Shown here one piece after another: positions 19,501 to 25,764 of a stretch of DNA of 64,000 bases. How positions within the stretch are numbered: position 1 is the first letter of the stretch; every line of letters begins with the position of its first letter. The DNA is taken from NCBI GenBank assembly GCA_965262585.1, contig OZ253546.1:310001-374000 (forward strand), in the 5' to 3' direction. The stretch is from JAHRAW01 sp965262585 (GTDB lineage: Bacteria > Pseudomonadota > Gammaproteobacteria > Arenicellales > Poriferihabitantaceae). A model generated the notes under the pieces. It did not search any database. It was given only the letters and a program-made list of their open reading frames with translations, and was not told the origin of the DNA. A program made the position numbers and the translations under genes.

Positions 19501-19700
19501 GTACCGAGCGGGATGGAGATGCCCAGCGTATCGTGAGATACCTTAACGCGCCCATCGTCGAGTACGGCCGCATCGAAGTAGGGCACTTTCGGCAGCACAA
19601 TCGGTTGTGTTTGCGTCTCGGCTTCAGATGACCACCCAGCGAGCAGGCCAAGGGGCAGCAACAACACAAGGAAACTTCGGTGAAAGAACAGCCTGCACAT
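7539..19700 (-). CDS. Giant repetitive surface protein with Calx-beta, PKD and Ig-like repeats and a C-terminal autotransporter-like barrel
   Basis: A 4053-residue protein. ATG 19700 (not the TTG at 19712) starts a signal peptide (LFFHRSFLVLLLPLGLLAG). Then come an FN3-like region (about 130-235), a PKD-like domain (240-335), seven Calx-beta repeats (about 340-1160, each with the EGxxxxF pattern and a C-terminal xxATGTIxxND), three further PKD-like domains (about 1160-1490), and 24 Ig-like repeats of about 87 residues (consensus NQTYTMDTAITDL..PEATGGTTPLTYTL..LSGTPT). The last 350 or so residues (from SSSVLWGDGAYRDL) are alternating amphipathic strands ending in GEIRF, as expected for an outer-membrane beta-barrel of autotransporter type with a terminal Phe. 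Likely an adhesin displayed on the cell surface, possibly binding calcium through the Calx-beta domains. It is monocistronic and convergent with soxG. Function is inferred from architecture. Confidence 0.9.
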   Translation of the reverse strand: MCRLFFHRSFLVLLLPLGLLAGWSSEAETQTQPIVLPKVPYFDAAVLDDGRVKVSHDTLGISIPLGTSLHYEHRVGDGEFRAFSIANPPGAQGFFTIPLDGNGPNYFQARLYNGDAIGPPSDVFQISAGPSVAPSMVRDLRASYNAGSRAVTLNWQRPLVAGDLYFTTTGSYWVFRRDSTTNFIQQSIIAILGTRVFTYTDTDISSPNVEYSYQVWAVNSVGNTNTSVAISIPNLTTPVANADADQTVVEGVSVMLDGRGSRDADIGDVLSYRWEQIGGTSVSLTDERSATPTFIAPSRSAANLEMLTFRLTVTDLGNSNSTDEVTIAVLDDSPTAHLSIDSSSSIVREGEQFTFIATLDRAFPAELSFNWRTLEGSTATPALREFARRTGAANFTAVDGVDYRGDSGVLVFPPFQTQASFTVNTIDDDILKRIAFFTLELSEVATDPLPAGVNFTRLTRAAILDNEPISVLVSIDEVEADEGDDVIFFVNFHPYLVANGYEARLGWSTADGTAMANATTVVAGMDYRSTIGEDRFPFGATGYFITVPGREDNVVERDETFTLTFSTIDDLPAAVSFAGGAMNMIQATGRILNDDSAVIHIFDVSAQEGTDLVFPITMSQQVAEAVQVDWSIEPSNAEVREGEDYQGASGSIMIPAGMTTAAITVPSIEDNLFERDESFVVTLTLPDDFDGALSIDSTATATGTIEDNDGMRVAIADAAVMEGGTLSFAVSLSQQALGDLAFNVATADRSATAGDDYTAVNSVLTIPSGATGATVTVMSTEDTLVEGDEDFTVMLSAAGTLPARVFLGDDTAIGTIEDNDEAVVSIADARAVEGDALSFAVSLERAVAADVMLNWSTLEATATPADDDYTAVTNRILTIPAGETAAAITVMSIDDARVEEDESFTVEVLPIMGSGPIVTVNNTTATGVIENDDTATMTIDDAAITEGGDLVFAIQLTQAAAVDIGLTWSTSDDTATANADYRPATDVALTIPAGDRSAAIIVTSREDTLVEEDENFTVTLSVTTALPSGVTFTDPIATGTIEENDTATMTIDDATGTEGDDFIFAIRLTKASAVDIGLTWSTSDGTATAGRDYTAVTNRALTIPAGSTETEIIVTSLTDRHVERDEDFTVTLSTVAALPAGIILTDPIATGTITPMNHLPIATFIWPATVMSGDTVTLDGSGSSDPDGDDGNLTYIWSYLGAEERGSRVRVDVDVTLDLTDPVRPTFVAPNVPVGTATDLIVSLVVRDELGGESRPKTLLSGFAILVLSNDDPVAVIEVSTPHAIIPGNRPPTLPTPLTAVFLEGETVTLDSSSSVDPLGQGLTYRWVVFDDSNILTGVRTSAVVTLVTQELPDTGASHRLDVVLEVTDAAGNESVTAAVIILVVSQPMAEAGDPQTVAEGATVTLNGEESIGHIDPISATPLIYSWRQTGGTPTVDLENADTARATFTAPGGVAAGTMLELEFELKITTEFTVSASDTVAITVEDAVEITAPDNQTYTTDTAITDLTLPEATGGTGTATYTLTGPSSTALATAVPGLNFDANNRTLSGTPTTATAQPVTLTYTATDDNGSIAMDTFTVTVAAGVEVTVPGDQTYTIDTAITDLTLDPATGGTGDLTYMLMPLPDGLDFDVDSRVLSGTPIAMETVEAIYTATDNNGASQSATFTITVADGLALNAPSNQTYTMDTAITDLSLPEATGGTTPLTYTLMPLPTGLTFTASTRTLSGTPTAMEEVMPIYTVTDNNSASQSATFTITVANGLALNAPSNQTYTMDTAITDLSLPEATGGTTPLTYTLTPLPDGLTFTASTRTLSGTPTAMEEVMPIYTVTDNNSASQSATFTITVANGLALNAPSNQTYTMDTAITDLSLPEATGGTTPLTYTLMPLPDGLTFTASTRTLSGTPTTTQEVMPTYTVTDNNGASQSATFTITVANGLALNAPSNQTYTMDTAITDLSLPEATGGTTPLTYTLMPLPDGLTFTASTRTLSGTPTAMEEVMPIYTVTDNNGASQSATFTITVANGLALNAPSNQTYTMDTAITDLSLPEATGGTTPLTYTLMPLPTGLNFNAGTRTLSGTPTAMEEVMPIYTVTDNNGASQSATFTITVANGLALNAPSNQTYTMDTAITDLPLPEATGGTTPLTYTLMPLPTGLNFNASTRTLSGTPTAMEEVMPIYTVTDDNGASQSATFTITVANGLALNTPSNQTYTMDTAITDLTLPEATGGTTPLTYTLIPLPTGLNFNASTRVLSGTPTAMQEVMPTYTVTDNNSASQSATFTITVANGLALNAPSNQTYTMNTAITDLTLDPATGGTTPLTYTLSPLPTGLNFNASTRVLSGTPTTMQTITATYTATDNNNSIATDTFTITVAARVAVTAPVDQTYTMNTAITDLILPEATGGTTPLTYTLSPLPTGLNFNATTRVLSGTPTTMQTITATYTATDNNNSIATATFTITVAARVAVTAPDDQTYTMNTAITDLILPEATGGTTPLTYTLMPLPTGLNFNASTRVLSGTPTTMQTITATYTATDNNNSIATATFTITVANGLALNAPSNQTYTMDTAITDLTLDMATGGTTPLTYTLMPLPTGLNFNASTRVLSGTPTTMQTITATYTATDNNNSIATATFTITVANGLVLNAPSNQTYTMDTAITDLTLDPATGGTTPLTYTLMPLPTGLNFNADTRVLSGTPTTMQTITATYTATDNNNSIATATFTVTVAAGVAVTAPGDQTYTMDATITDLTLPEATGGTTPLTYTLMPLPTGLNFNASTRVLSGTPTTMQTITATYTAMDNNNSIATATFTITVANGLALNAPSNQTYTMDTAITDLTLDMATGGTTPLTYTLMPLPTGLNFNAGTRVLSGTPTTMQTITATYTATDNNNSIATATFIITVANGLVLNAPNNQTYTMNTAITALPLAPATGGTSPLTYMLASLPNGLTFDADSRVLSGTPNAMQTVTATYTATDSNGASQSATFTITVANGLALNAPGNQTYTMNTAITNLALPIASGGTGTVTYTLAPLPNGLTFTVGTRVLSGTPTTMETVTAIYTAMDTNGSTAMDTFTITVANGLALNAPGNQTYTTDMAITNLALPMASGGTGTVTYTLAPLPNGLTFIATTRVLSGTPTTMETVTATYTAMDTNGSTAMDTFTITVANRLALNAPGNQTYTMNTAITNLALPMASGGTGTVTYTLTPLPDGLNFNATTRVLSGTPTTMQTITATYTAMDTNGSTAMATFTITVANRLALNAPGNQTYTMNTAITDLALPMASGGTGTVTYTLAPLPNGLTFTAGTRVLSGTPTTMETVTVIYTAMDTNGSTAMDTFTITVANGLALNAPGNQTYTMNTAITNLALPMATGGTGTVTYTLAPLPNGLTFIATTRVLSGTPTTMETVTATYTAMDTNSSTAMATFTITVANGLALSAPGNQTYTTDMAITNLALPMASGGTGTVTYTLAPLPTGLTFIADPRVLSGTPNAEGETELTYTAMDENGSMAIAAFVVIISADVTVSDPSIVAGVALNAPGNQTYTVDTEITPLTMPEATGGTGTVTYTLTPLPDGLNFDDTGRVLSGTPTTVGRIESTYTATDGNSTDSVTFIITVIAIATADDLSAARNEMILPEVTRALADRTVSPIKRRIEQANLANQSGQAAGVTIGGQRSLSGVLMAHGEPMANGTHALKDLLGDSDFVLPLNAGAAAESSSVLWGDGAYRDLSGDSGGLDWDGELSGVHIGFDARVHADMLAGVAVSWLRGDLDYEYNAGRLDEGEYKIDLTGVHPYFGWSGGVVDVWATVGYGEGDLEITEAGPAARSSDFSLRTLSIGGSGRVWQRGTTEVRVKSEVVRAELVVDGNANFTELEVDVTRVRLSMEAKRKHELAGGGVFSPSLEVGVRYDGGDGQTGGGMEVGVGLHYSNPAKRVTVEGRVRTLLDNDGEYEKWGISGQVKLLPGADGQGFSFGLSPGYGESGSDLQALWDHGVSDAAGGDATADYRAYLDAKIGYGVSLRGLEAVLTPYGEMTLGSQDSYRVGMKCKSGTRYEVTLLGERREGDGADEHTILLKGEIRF
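8920..15245 (-). repeat. Array of 24 tandem repeats of about 261 bp coding for Ig-like domains
   Basis: The unit is about 261 bp (87 codons), recognisable by the antisense phrase GTGTAGGTTTGATTGC recurring at this spacing. I counted 24 QTYT units in the protein. The first (15.2 kb end) and last (8.9 kb end) are divergent. Inner ones form subgroups that are almost identical at the DNA level: units 3-9 (ATFTITVANG after NGASQ/NSASQ), 10-16 (TATDNNNSIAT) and 18-23 (TAMDTNGSTAM). This grouping points to block duplication and gene conversion. Such an array can change length by unequal recombination, and is prone to mis-assembly. Confidence 0.9.
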
Positions 19701-20141
19701 TATCCGCCCCAATTCAAATTGTGTGTGGGGGGGCTATGTGCGCGGCATGAGAAGCAACCTTTTCAATCGAATCAATGTTAGATTCAAGAGCAATTAATCG
19801 GGCAATACCCGGCACATGCTTTTCATGAAAAGCCAATAAAATCTGTGTGGCTAAATGCTTCATATAATGCACCCCAAAACAGGATTAGGGTACTTATAAC
19901 ACATTCACCGCCCAAAAAAGTTCAACTTCCCCCCAATTCCCTACGGGTTGCTGGTTATTGGCCGCCGTAATGCTCACATTTCCCGCCGCATCCCGCCCCC
20001 TCGTCATTCCCGCGCAAGAATGCAATAAGTCGTAGCGCATACACTGCGGGTAATTCTGTGTAATAATGCCCGCCGCCGGCATCCGGCGTAAAACAACCCC
20101 GCACAACACCCCTTTCTTTTATTTTTTGGAGACCATCACCA
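19701..20141. other. Divergent intergenic region between the giant surface protein and the polyamine SBP gene
   Basis: 441 bases with no convincing gene; short open frames here lack a ribosome site and codon bias. It must hold the divergent promoters. A run of seven G (19727-19733) lies about 30 bases upstream of the surface-protein ATG. At 20001-20030 there is a degenerate CGTCATTCCCGCGCAAGAATGC motif related to the 'ATTCCCGCG' elements found elsewhere in the window. A GGAG at 20128-20131 is the likely ribosome site for the gene at 20142. Confidence 0.5.
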
Positions 20142-21194
20142 ATGCAAACAAAACTTACCAAGATTGCCCTGACGGGTGCTTTTTTCGGCATCACCCTGGC
20201 AGCGGGATCCGTATCCGCCGAGGAAGTGACCGTGGCCTCCTGGGGCGGTTCCTATCAGGAAGCACAGAGCAAGGCACTGTTCCAGCCGGTGTCGGCGGCG
20301 ACCGGCATCACCATCAACGAAGAAACCTGGAAAGGAGTCGGACAACTGCGCACCAAAGTGAAAGCCGGTGCAGTGCCGTGGGACATTATCAGCACCGGTG
20401 CCGGTGGCGGTGCGCGGGCATGCGTGGAAGAACTACTCATCCCGCTGGACTACAACATCATTGATGTTTCCGCCTTCGTGCCCGGCTCCTATCTGCCGTG
20501 CTGTGTCGGTTCCGACATCTTCGCCACCGTTGCCGCCTGGAACACCGAAACCTACGGCGAAAACGGGCCGCAAAACTGGGCGGATTTCTGGGATGTGGAA
20601 AAATTTCCCGGCACCCGCTCGATCCGCGGAAAAATGGACGGCATGCTGGAGCCTGCACTGATGGCGGACGGCGTGCCACCGGCTGAGGTATACGCGGTAC
20701 TCGACAGCGAAGCAGGCATCAAGCGCGCGCTCGACAAAATCCGTGAACTGAAACCGTTTGTGGCGGTATGGTGGGCTTCCGGCGCGCAACATGCGCAACT
20801 GATGAAAGATGGCGAAGTGGACATGGCCACCGGCTGGAACGGTCGCTTTGACAACGCCAAAAAAGATGGCGCCAAAGTCTCTTATACTTTCAATCAAGCG
20901 TTGCAAGATCACGACTGCTTCGGCATTCCCAACGGCGCACCCAACCCTGATGTGGCGATGAAGGTCATCGCCGAGATGAGCAAGGCGGAAATTCAGGTAA
21001 ATCTTCCCAAATACATCACTTACGGCCCGACCAATTCCGACGCCTACAAACTCGGCAAGATTGACGATGCGTTGGCGCGCAGCCTGCCGTCGCATCCCGA
21101 CAACGCCGAGAAAATGCTTCCGGTCAGTCAGGAATGGTATGCCAAGTGGGAGAAAGTCGCTTCGGAGATGTATCAAGACATGATCACGGAATAA
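20142..21194 (+). CDS. Periplasmic solute-binding protein of a polyamine-type ABC importer
   Basis: A 350-residue protein with a cleavable signal peptide (about 1-26, cut after GSVSA). The mature start EEVTVASWGGSYQEAQ and the later NWADFWDVEKFPGTR, KPFVAVWWASGAQ and MATGWNGR are typical of the PotD/PotF-like extracellular solute-binding family for spermidine/putrescine and related amines. A terminator follows directly, then ATPase and two permease genes in the same direction, so this is the first gene of a four-gene importer. The exact ligand is not decided by sequence. The neighbouring aminotransferase favours putrescine or another omega-amino compound. Confidence 0.9.
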   Translation: MQTKLTKIALTGAFFGITLAAGSVSAEEVTVASWGGSYQEAQSKALFQPVSAATGITINEETWKGVGQLRTKVKAGAVPWDIISTGAGGGARACVEELLIPLDYNIIDVSAFVPGSYLPCCVGSDIFATVAAWNTETYGENGPQNWADFWDVEKFPGTRSIRGKMDGMLEPALMADGVPPAEVYAVLDSEAGIKRALDKIRELKPFVAVWWASGAQHAQLMKDGEVDMATGWNGRFDNAKKDGAKVSYTFNQALQDHDCFGIPNGAPNPDVAMKVIAEMSKAEIQVNLPKYITYGPTNSDAYKLGKIDDALARSLPSHPDNAEKMLPVSQEWYAKWEKVASEMYQDMITE

Positions 21195-21242
21195 TCCGCA
21201 AACCTTAACAAGCGGCGCCTCGTTACGGAGTGCCGCAAACAC

Positions 21243-21277
21243 GAAGGCGGCGCACTAAACAGCGCCGCCTTCTTTTT
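21243..21277 (+). terminator. Intrinsic terminator between the SBP gene and the ATPase gene
   Basis: GAAGGCGGCGC (21243-21253) pairs perfectly with GCGCCGCCTTC (21262-21272) around an 8-base loop and is followed by TTTTT. It lies inside the importer operon. A partly read-through terminator here would make much more binding protein than membrane components, a common arrangement for ABC importers. Confidence 0.85.
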
Positions 21278-21341
21278 AGCAAAACGATCTCCCTTCTTGT
21301 AATTCCAACCACGCCCAAAACCAAACCCAGAACCAAACCCA

Positions 21342-22466
21342 ATGGAACCCATCAAGGCGCTGCCCATTCGCATCCGTGCGGCCACCAAAACCTACGGCAA
21401 TGTTCACGCGCTGGACCATGTCGACCTCGATGTGGAAAGCGGAGAATTTCTGACCTTGCTGGGCCCTTCGGGATCGGGTAAAACCACCCTGCTGATGGTG
21501 CTGGCGGGGTTTACGCGCCCGGATTTCGGCAGTTTGCGTTTCGGCGACGAAGAGGTCATCCGCACGCCACCCCACAAGCGCGAGGTCGGTATGGTGTTTC
21601 AGAACTACGCGCTGTTTCCGCATATGAACGTGGCGGGCAACATCGGCTTCCCCCTGAAACTGCGCGGCGCATCAAAAGAAGACATCCGCATCCGCGTCGA
21701 CAATGCGCTGGCCACCGTACAACTTCAAGGCTACGGTGAACGGCGCATCACCCAACTGTCCGGTGGACAAAAACAGCGCGTGGCGTTGGCCCGGGCCATC
21801 GTTTTCGAGCCGCGCATTTTGCTCATGGATGAACCCTTGTCGGCCCTCGATAAAAAACTGCGCGAGCAGATGCAGATCGAACTGCGTAGGCTGCATGAAA
21901 AACTCGGCATGACCACGGTATATGTCACCCACGACCAGCGCGAGGCGTTGACCATGTCCGACCGCGTGGCCGTAATCAACCACGGAAAACTAGTTCAACT
22001 GGATACACCACGCCGCATCTACGACCACCCCGCCACGCCGTTCGTGGCCAACTTCATCGGCGAATCCACCCTGCTTGCGGTGGAATATATCGCCGGCAAA
22101 CCCTGCTACGGCGGCAAGCCCTTGCAACTGCCCGAACAACCTGCGGCGCCGATGGATCGAAACGGCGACCAGCACGGGGATTTGCTGATGCTGCGGCCCG
22201 AGCGGTTGGTTTTATTGCCCGACGGCGAATCGGCGGATTACAACTGCTTCCACGGGACGGTGGACGACGTGGTGTATCAGGGAGAAAGTTTTGTCGTATA
22301 CGCAACCCTGAAGGACGGCGCCGAAGTGGCGATGCGAAGCGCCAGCCAGCAGCAGTCCCTTGCCGCGGCCCCGCAACCCGGAAGCGAAATCACGCTGGGG
22401 TTGCATACCGATGAAACCACGCTGATTCCGCGCCGGGAAAACGACACTTCGGACACCAAATCATGA
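21342..22466 (+). CDS. potA: ATP-binding protein of a polyamine-type ABC importer
   Basis: A 374-residue ATPase. Walker A GPSGSGKTT is at 41-49, signature LSGGQKQR at 139-146, Walker B ILLMDEP about 159-165 with D-loop SALD, and the switch histidine in YVTHDQ. The C-terminal 130 residues form the TOBE-type regulatory domain of the PotA/MalK class (LMLRPERLVLLPDG). It energises uptake by the two following permeases. Its stop overlaps the next start (ATGA at 22463). The symbol reflects family, not proven substrate. Confidence 0.9.
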   Translation: MEPIKALPIRIRAATKTYGNVHALDHVDLDVESGEFLTLLGPSGSGKTTLLMVLAGFTRPDFGSLRFGDEEVIRTPPHKREVGMVFQNYALFPHMNVAGNIGFPLKLRGASKEDIRIRVDNALATVQLQGYGERRITQLSGGQKQRVALARAIVFEPRILLMDEPLSALDKKLREQMQIELRRLHEKLGMTTVYVTHDQREALTMSDRVAVINHGKLVQLDTPRRIYDHPATPFVANFIGESTLLAVEYIAGKPCYGGKPLQLPEQPAAPMDRNGDQHGDLLMLRPERLVLLPDGESADYNCFHGTVDDVVYQGESFVVYATLKDGAEVAMRSASQQQSLAAAPQPGSEITLGLHTDETTLIPRRENDTSDTKS

Positions 22467-23347
22467 CTGCGGGCGTCAATTTTGACGGATTACGCCGCGA
22501 TGAGCGGCGCGAAAAACTGGCTTTGTTCGGCCTCTCCATGCCCGCCGCTGTGCTGGTGCTGGTGGTTATTCTGGTGCCGGTGGGCTGGCTGTTCTGGCTG
22601 TCGCTGTTCAACGATGCCGGGGTGCTGTCCGCCGACAACTACACGCGAATGATTGAAAGCAAATCCTACACCCGCATCTTCATCACCACCTTCAAGGTCA
22701 GTTTCCTGACCACCGCTTTGTGCGTATTGTTCGGCTATCCGCTCGCGTATTTTCTCTCCCAACTGCCGAAGCGCTGGGCGGCGTTGGGTCTGATGGCGGT
22801 GCTGCTGCCATTTTGGACTTCGCTGCTGGTGCGCACCTATGCGTGGCTGGTGGTGCTACAGCGAAAAGGGCTGATCAATCAATGGGGCATGGAACTGGGT
22901 TTGTGGGATACCCCGCTACGCCTCGCCCACAACCTCAACGGCACGCTAATCGGCATGGCGCACATCATGCTGCCGTTTCTGGTGCTGCCATTATATGGCT
23001 CAATGAAATCCATCGATTTCGATTACATCAAAGCCGCATCGAACCTCGGCGCCGGCCCGATGAAGGCATTTCAGTATGTGTTTCTGCCGCTATCCTTGCC
23101 GGGGCTATTCGCCGGAATGATCATCGTTTTTGTGTTGTGCCTCGGGTTTTTCGTAACCCCGGCGGTGCTCGGCGGCGGCAAGGTCATCATGGTATCCATG
23201 AAGATCGAAACGCTGGTGGATATGTTCTTCAACTTCGGCACCGCAAGCGCGCTGGGAGTAGTGCTGCTGGTGCTCACTCTGGCGGTTTTGTTTGTCGCCC
23301 ATAAACTGCTGCGACTGGATCGCGTACTCGGCGGCGGGCACGAGTAA
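22463..23347 (+). CDS. potB: Inner-membrane permease of a polyamine-type ABC importer (PotB-like)
   Basis: A 294-residue membrane protein with about six hydrophobic segments, the first at roughly 22-46 (LALFGLSMPAAVLVLVVILVPVG). The cytoplasmic coupling loop reads DYIKAASNLGAGPMKAFQYVFLPLSLPGL, the EAA motif that contacts the ATPase. The start overlaps the potA stop by four bases, showing translational coupling. The N-terminal LRRDERREKL is cytoplasmic. It pairs with the next gene to form the translocation pore. Confidence 0.9.
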   Translation: MTAGVNFDGLRRDERREKLALFGLSMPAAVLVLVVILVPVGWLFWLSLFNDAGVLSADNYTRMIESKSYTRIFITTFKVSFLTTALCVLFGYPLAYFLSQLPKRWAALGLMAVLLPFWTSLLVRTYAWLVVLQRKGLINQWGMELGLWDTPLRLAHNLNGTLIGMAHIMLPFLVLPLYGSMKSIDFDYIKAASNLGAGPMKAFQYVFLPLSLPGLFAGMIIVFVLCLGFFVTPAVLGGGKVIMVSMKIETLVDMFFNFGTASALGVVLLVLTLAVLFVAHKLLRLDRVLGGGHE

Positions 23348-23357
23348 TGAACCACTC

Positions 23358-24224
23358 ATGAACAACGCCGCCGCCAACCAACGCTGGCTGTCTCGCCCGG
23401 CATCCGACACCCAAATCACCCACGGTCGCCGGCTGTGGCTATACCTGCTCGCCGGTTTCATCATTCTGTTTTTGATCATCCCTACGCTCATCGTCATCCC
23501 CATGTCGTTCTCCGGTTCCCAATATCTGGAGTTCCCGCCGCGCACTTGGTCCAGCAGATGGTATGCAAATTATTTCGGCTCCAACGAATGGATGACCGCC
23601 ACCTGGGTTTCCGTCAAAGCCGCGCTGCTCACCGTTGCCGTAGTCACGCCCATGGCAACCATGGCGGCCTACGGCCTGTATGTATCCAACCTGAAAGCGG
23701 CGCGCTATATTTTTGTGCTGCTGATCACGCCGATGATGGTGCCGGTAATTCTAATCGCCATCGGTGTATTCTTTGCCTATACCCATCTGAAATTGAACAA
23801 CACCATGCTCGGGTTGGTGCTCGCGCATTCCGCGCTGGCGCTGCCGATGGCGTTGATCGTCATCAGCGCCGGGTTGAGAAGTTACGACATGAATCAGGAA
23901 CTGGTTGCGCGCAGCCTCGGCGCGTCTCGCCTGCGGGCTTTTATGGTCATCACTCTGCCGCAAATACGCTTTTCTGTCATCACCGGGGCGCTGCTCGCCT
24001 TCATCGTTTCATTCGACGAAGTAATAGTCGCCCTGTTCATCTCCGGCCGGGACATGTCCACCATCACCCGCAGCATGTTCCTCGCCCTGCGCGATCAAAT
24101 AGACCCGACCATTGCCGCCATCTCCACGGTTATGATTATCATCTCCTCCATGGCGCTGGTTATCACTCAGGTATTCGGAAAATCGGCGGAGGAAAAAGCC
24201 GCCGACTTGGAAAATCAAAACTGA
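23358..24224 (+). CDS. potC: Second inner-membrane permease of a polyamine-type ABC importer (PotC-like)
   Basis: A 288-residue permease with about six membrane segments, the first at roughly 28-50 (LWLYLLAGFIILFLIIPTLIVI). The EAA loop is NQELVARSLGASRLRAFMVITLPQI. An in-frame ATG at 23292 would give 22 extra hydrophilic residues inside potB, so ATG 23358, 10 bases after the potB stop, is preferred. MSFSGSQYLEFPPRTWSSRWY is the periplasmic loop typical of PotC-type permeases. It is followed after 48 bases by the aminotransferase gene, probably in the same operon. Confidence 0.9.
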   Translation: MNNAAANQRWLSRPASDTQITHGRRLWLYLLAGFIILFLIIPTLIVIPMSFSGSQYLEFPPRTWSSRWYANYFGSNEWMTATWVSVKAALLTVAVVTPMATMAAYGLYVSNLKAARYIFVLLITPMMVPVILIAIGVFFAYTHLKLNNTMLGLVLAHSALALPMALIVISAGLRSYDMNQELVARSLGASRLRAFMVITLPQIRFSVITGALLAFIVSFDEVIVALFISGRDMSTITRSMFLALRDQIDPTIAAISTVMIIISSMALVITQVFGKSAEEKAADLENQN

Positions 24225-24272
24225 TACACTGGCATCGTTATTTCTTTCCAACTCTTTCCATTTCTTTAAGTT

Positions 24273-25646
24273 ATGTCCACCCTCACCACCGCCGAACTGC
24301 GTGACCTCGACCGCAGACACCATCTCCATCCGTTTACCAACCACCATCGCATGCACGTCGACGGCGCGCGCATCATCACCAGCGCGACCGGCGTGTATGT
24401 ATTCGATTCAGATGGCAAATGCTACCTCGATGCAATGTCGGGGTTGTGGTGCGTCAACATCGGCTATGGACGCAACGAACTCGCCCATGTAGCCGAGCGG
24501 CAGATGGAACAACTGCCTTATTACAACAGTTTCTTTCGCACCGCCCAACTGCCGGCGGTGGAACTCGCCGAAGCCCTCGCCGAAGTTACGCCGCGTCAAT
24601 ACCAGCGCGTGTTTTTCGGCTGCAGCGGCTCCGACGCCAACGACACCATCGTGCGCCTGGCGCGCTATTACTGGAAACTTCGCGGACAGGAACAACGCCG
24701 CATCATCATCAGCCGCCACAACGCCTATCATGGCAGCACCATGGCCGGCGCCAGCCTCGGCGGGATGGCGGCCATGCACGCTCAAGGCGGCTTGCCCATC
24801 CCCGACATCGAACACATCGAACAACCCTATTATTTTGGCCGTGGGGAAGCAGACCGAGGACTGTCCGAAGCCGAGTTTGGGCGCAAGGCGGCGCGTGCGT
24901 TGCAAGATAAAATCGAGGCGCTGGGCGCCGACCGGGTCGCAGCATTTATCGGTGAACCCATTCAAGGTGCCGGCGGCGTAATCATTCCGCCGGACACCTA
25001 CTGGCCGGAAATTCGGCGCATCTGCGAGAAATACGACATCCTGCTGGTCGTCGACGAGGTCATCTGCGGGTTTGGTCGCACCGGCAACTGGTTTGCTTCC
25101 GAAACTTTCGGCATCGAGGGCGATTTGATGACGCTTGCCAAGGGCTTGTCATCCGGTTATCAACCGATTAGCGCGGTGATGGTGGCCGACAAGGTGGCGC
25201 AGGTGCTCGACCAATACGACGATGAGTTCAACCACGGCTATACTTATTCCGGGCATCCGGTGGCCTGCGCAGTGGCCCTCAAAAACATCGCCATCCTGCG
25301 CGACGAGCGCATCATCGAAAACGCCCGCGACCACACCATGGACTACCTGCAAGCGCAACTGCAAACCCTCGCCGCGCATCCGTTGGTGGGAGAAGTGCGG
25401 GTCAAAGGATTCATCGGCGCCATTGAATTGGTGGCGGATCCATCCACCGGCCGGCGGTTTGACGCCGCGCTCGGGGCCGGGGCGCTGTGCCGCGATGCCT
25501 GCTTCGACAACGGCCTGATAATGCGCGCCGTGGGGGATACGCTGGTGCTGTCTCCGCCCTTGATCATCAGCCGCAGTGAGATCGATGAATTCGTCGATAT
25601 AGCGAAGCAAAGTCTCGACCAAATCTTGCCCCGACTCAGCCGCTGA
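24273..25646 (+). CDS. Class III PLP-dependent aminotransferase (omega-amino acid/putrescine:pyruvate type)
   Basis: A 457-residue enzyme with the hallmarks of fold-type I class III transaminases: HPFTNHHRMH near the N-terminus, FFGCSGSDANDTIVRLARYY (phosphate site), HNAYHGSTMAGASLGG, VAAFIGEPIQGAGGV, LLVVDEVICGFGRTG (the Asp holding the PLP nitrogen) and TLAKGLSSGYQP with the Schiff-base lysine. The sequence is close to putrescine- and beta-alanine:pyruvate transaminases. Its position right after a polyamine-type importer suggests it degrades the imported amine to an aminoaldehyde; gabD at 60847-62301 could finish the route to succinate. The substrate is inferred. Confidence 0.88.
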   Translation: MSTLTTAELRDLDRRHHLHPFTNHHRMHVDGARIITSATGVYVFDSDGKCYLDAMSGLWCVNIGYGRNELAHVAERQMEQLPYYNSFFRTAQLPAVELAEALAEVTPRQYQRVFFGCSGSDANDTIVRLARYYWKLRGQEQRRIIISRHNAYHGSTMAGASLGGMAAMHAQGGLPIPDIEHIEQPYYFGRGEADRGLSEAEFGRKAARALQDKIEALGADRVAAFIGEPIQGAGGVIIPPDTYWPEIRRICEKYDILLVVDEVICGFGRTGNWFASETFGIEGDLMTLAKGLSSGYQPISAVMVADKVAQVLDQYDDEFNHGYTYSGHPVACAVALKNIAILRDERIIENARDHTMDYLQAQLQTLAAHPLVGEVRVKGFIGAIELVADPSTGRRFDAALGAGALCRDACFDNGLIMRAVGDTLVLSPPLIISRSEIDEFVDIAKQSLDQILPRLSR

Positions 25647-25764
25647 GTGCCTTAATGCCCCGGAAATTTTGAGAAATACCACAAAGCATTCGCTTTTTCT
25701 GCCGAAGTGATTGCCTTGAGAAAAAAAGTAGATAGGCTACGCGCTTTTCCCATGGAGCGCAAAA

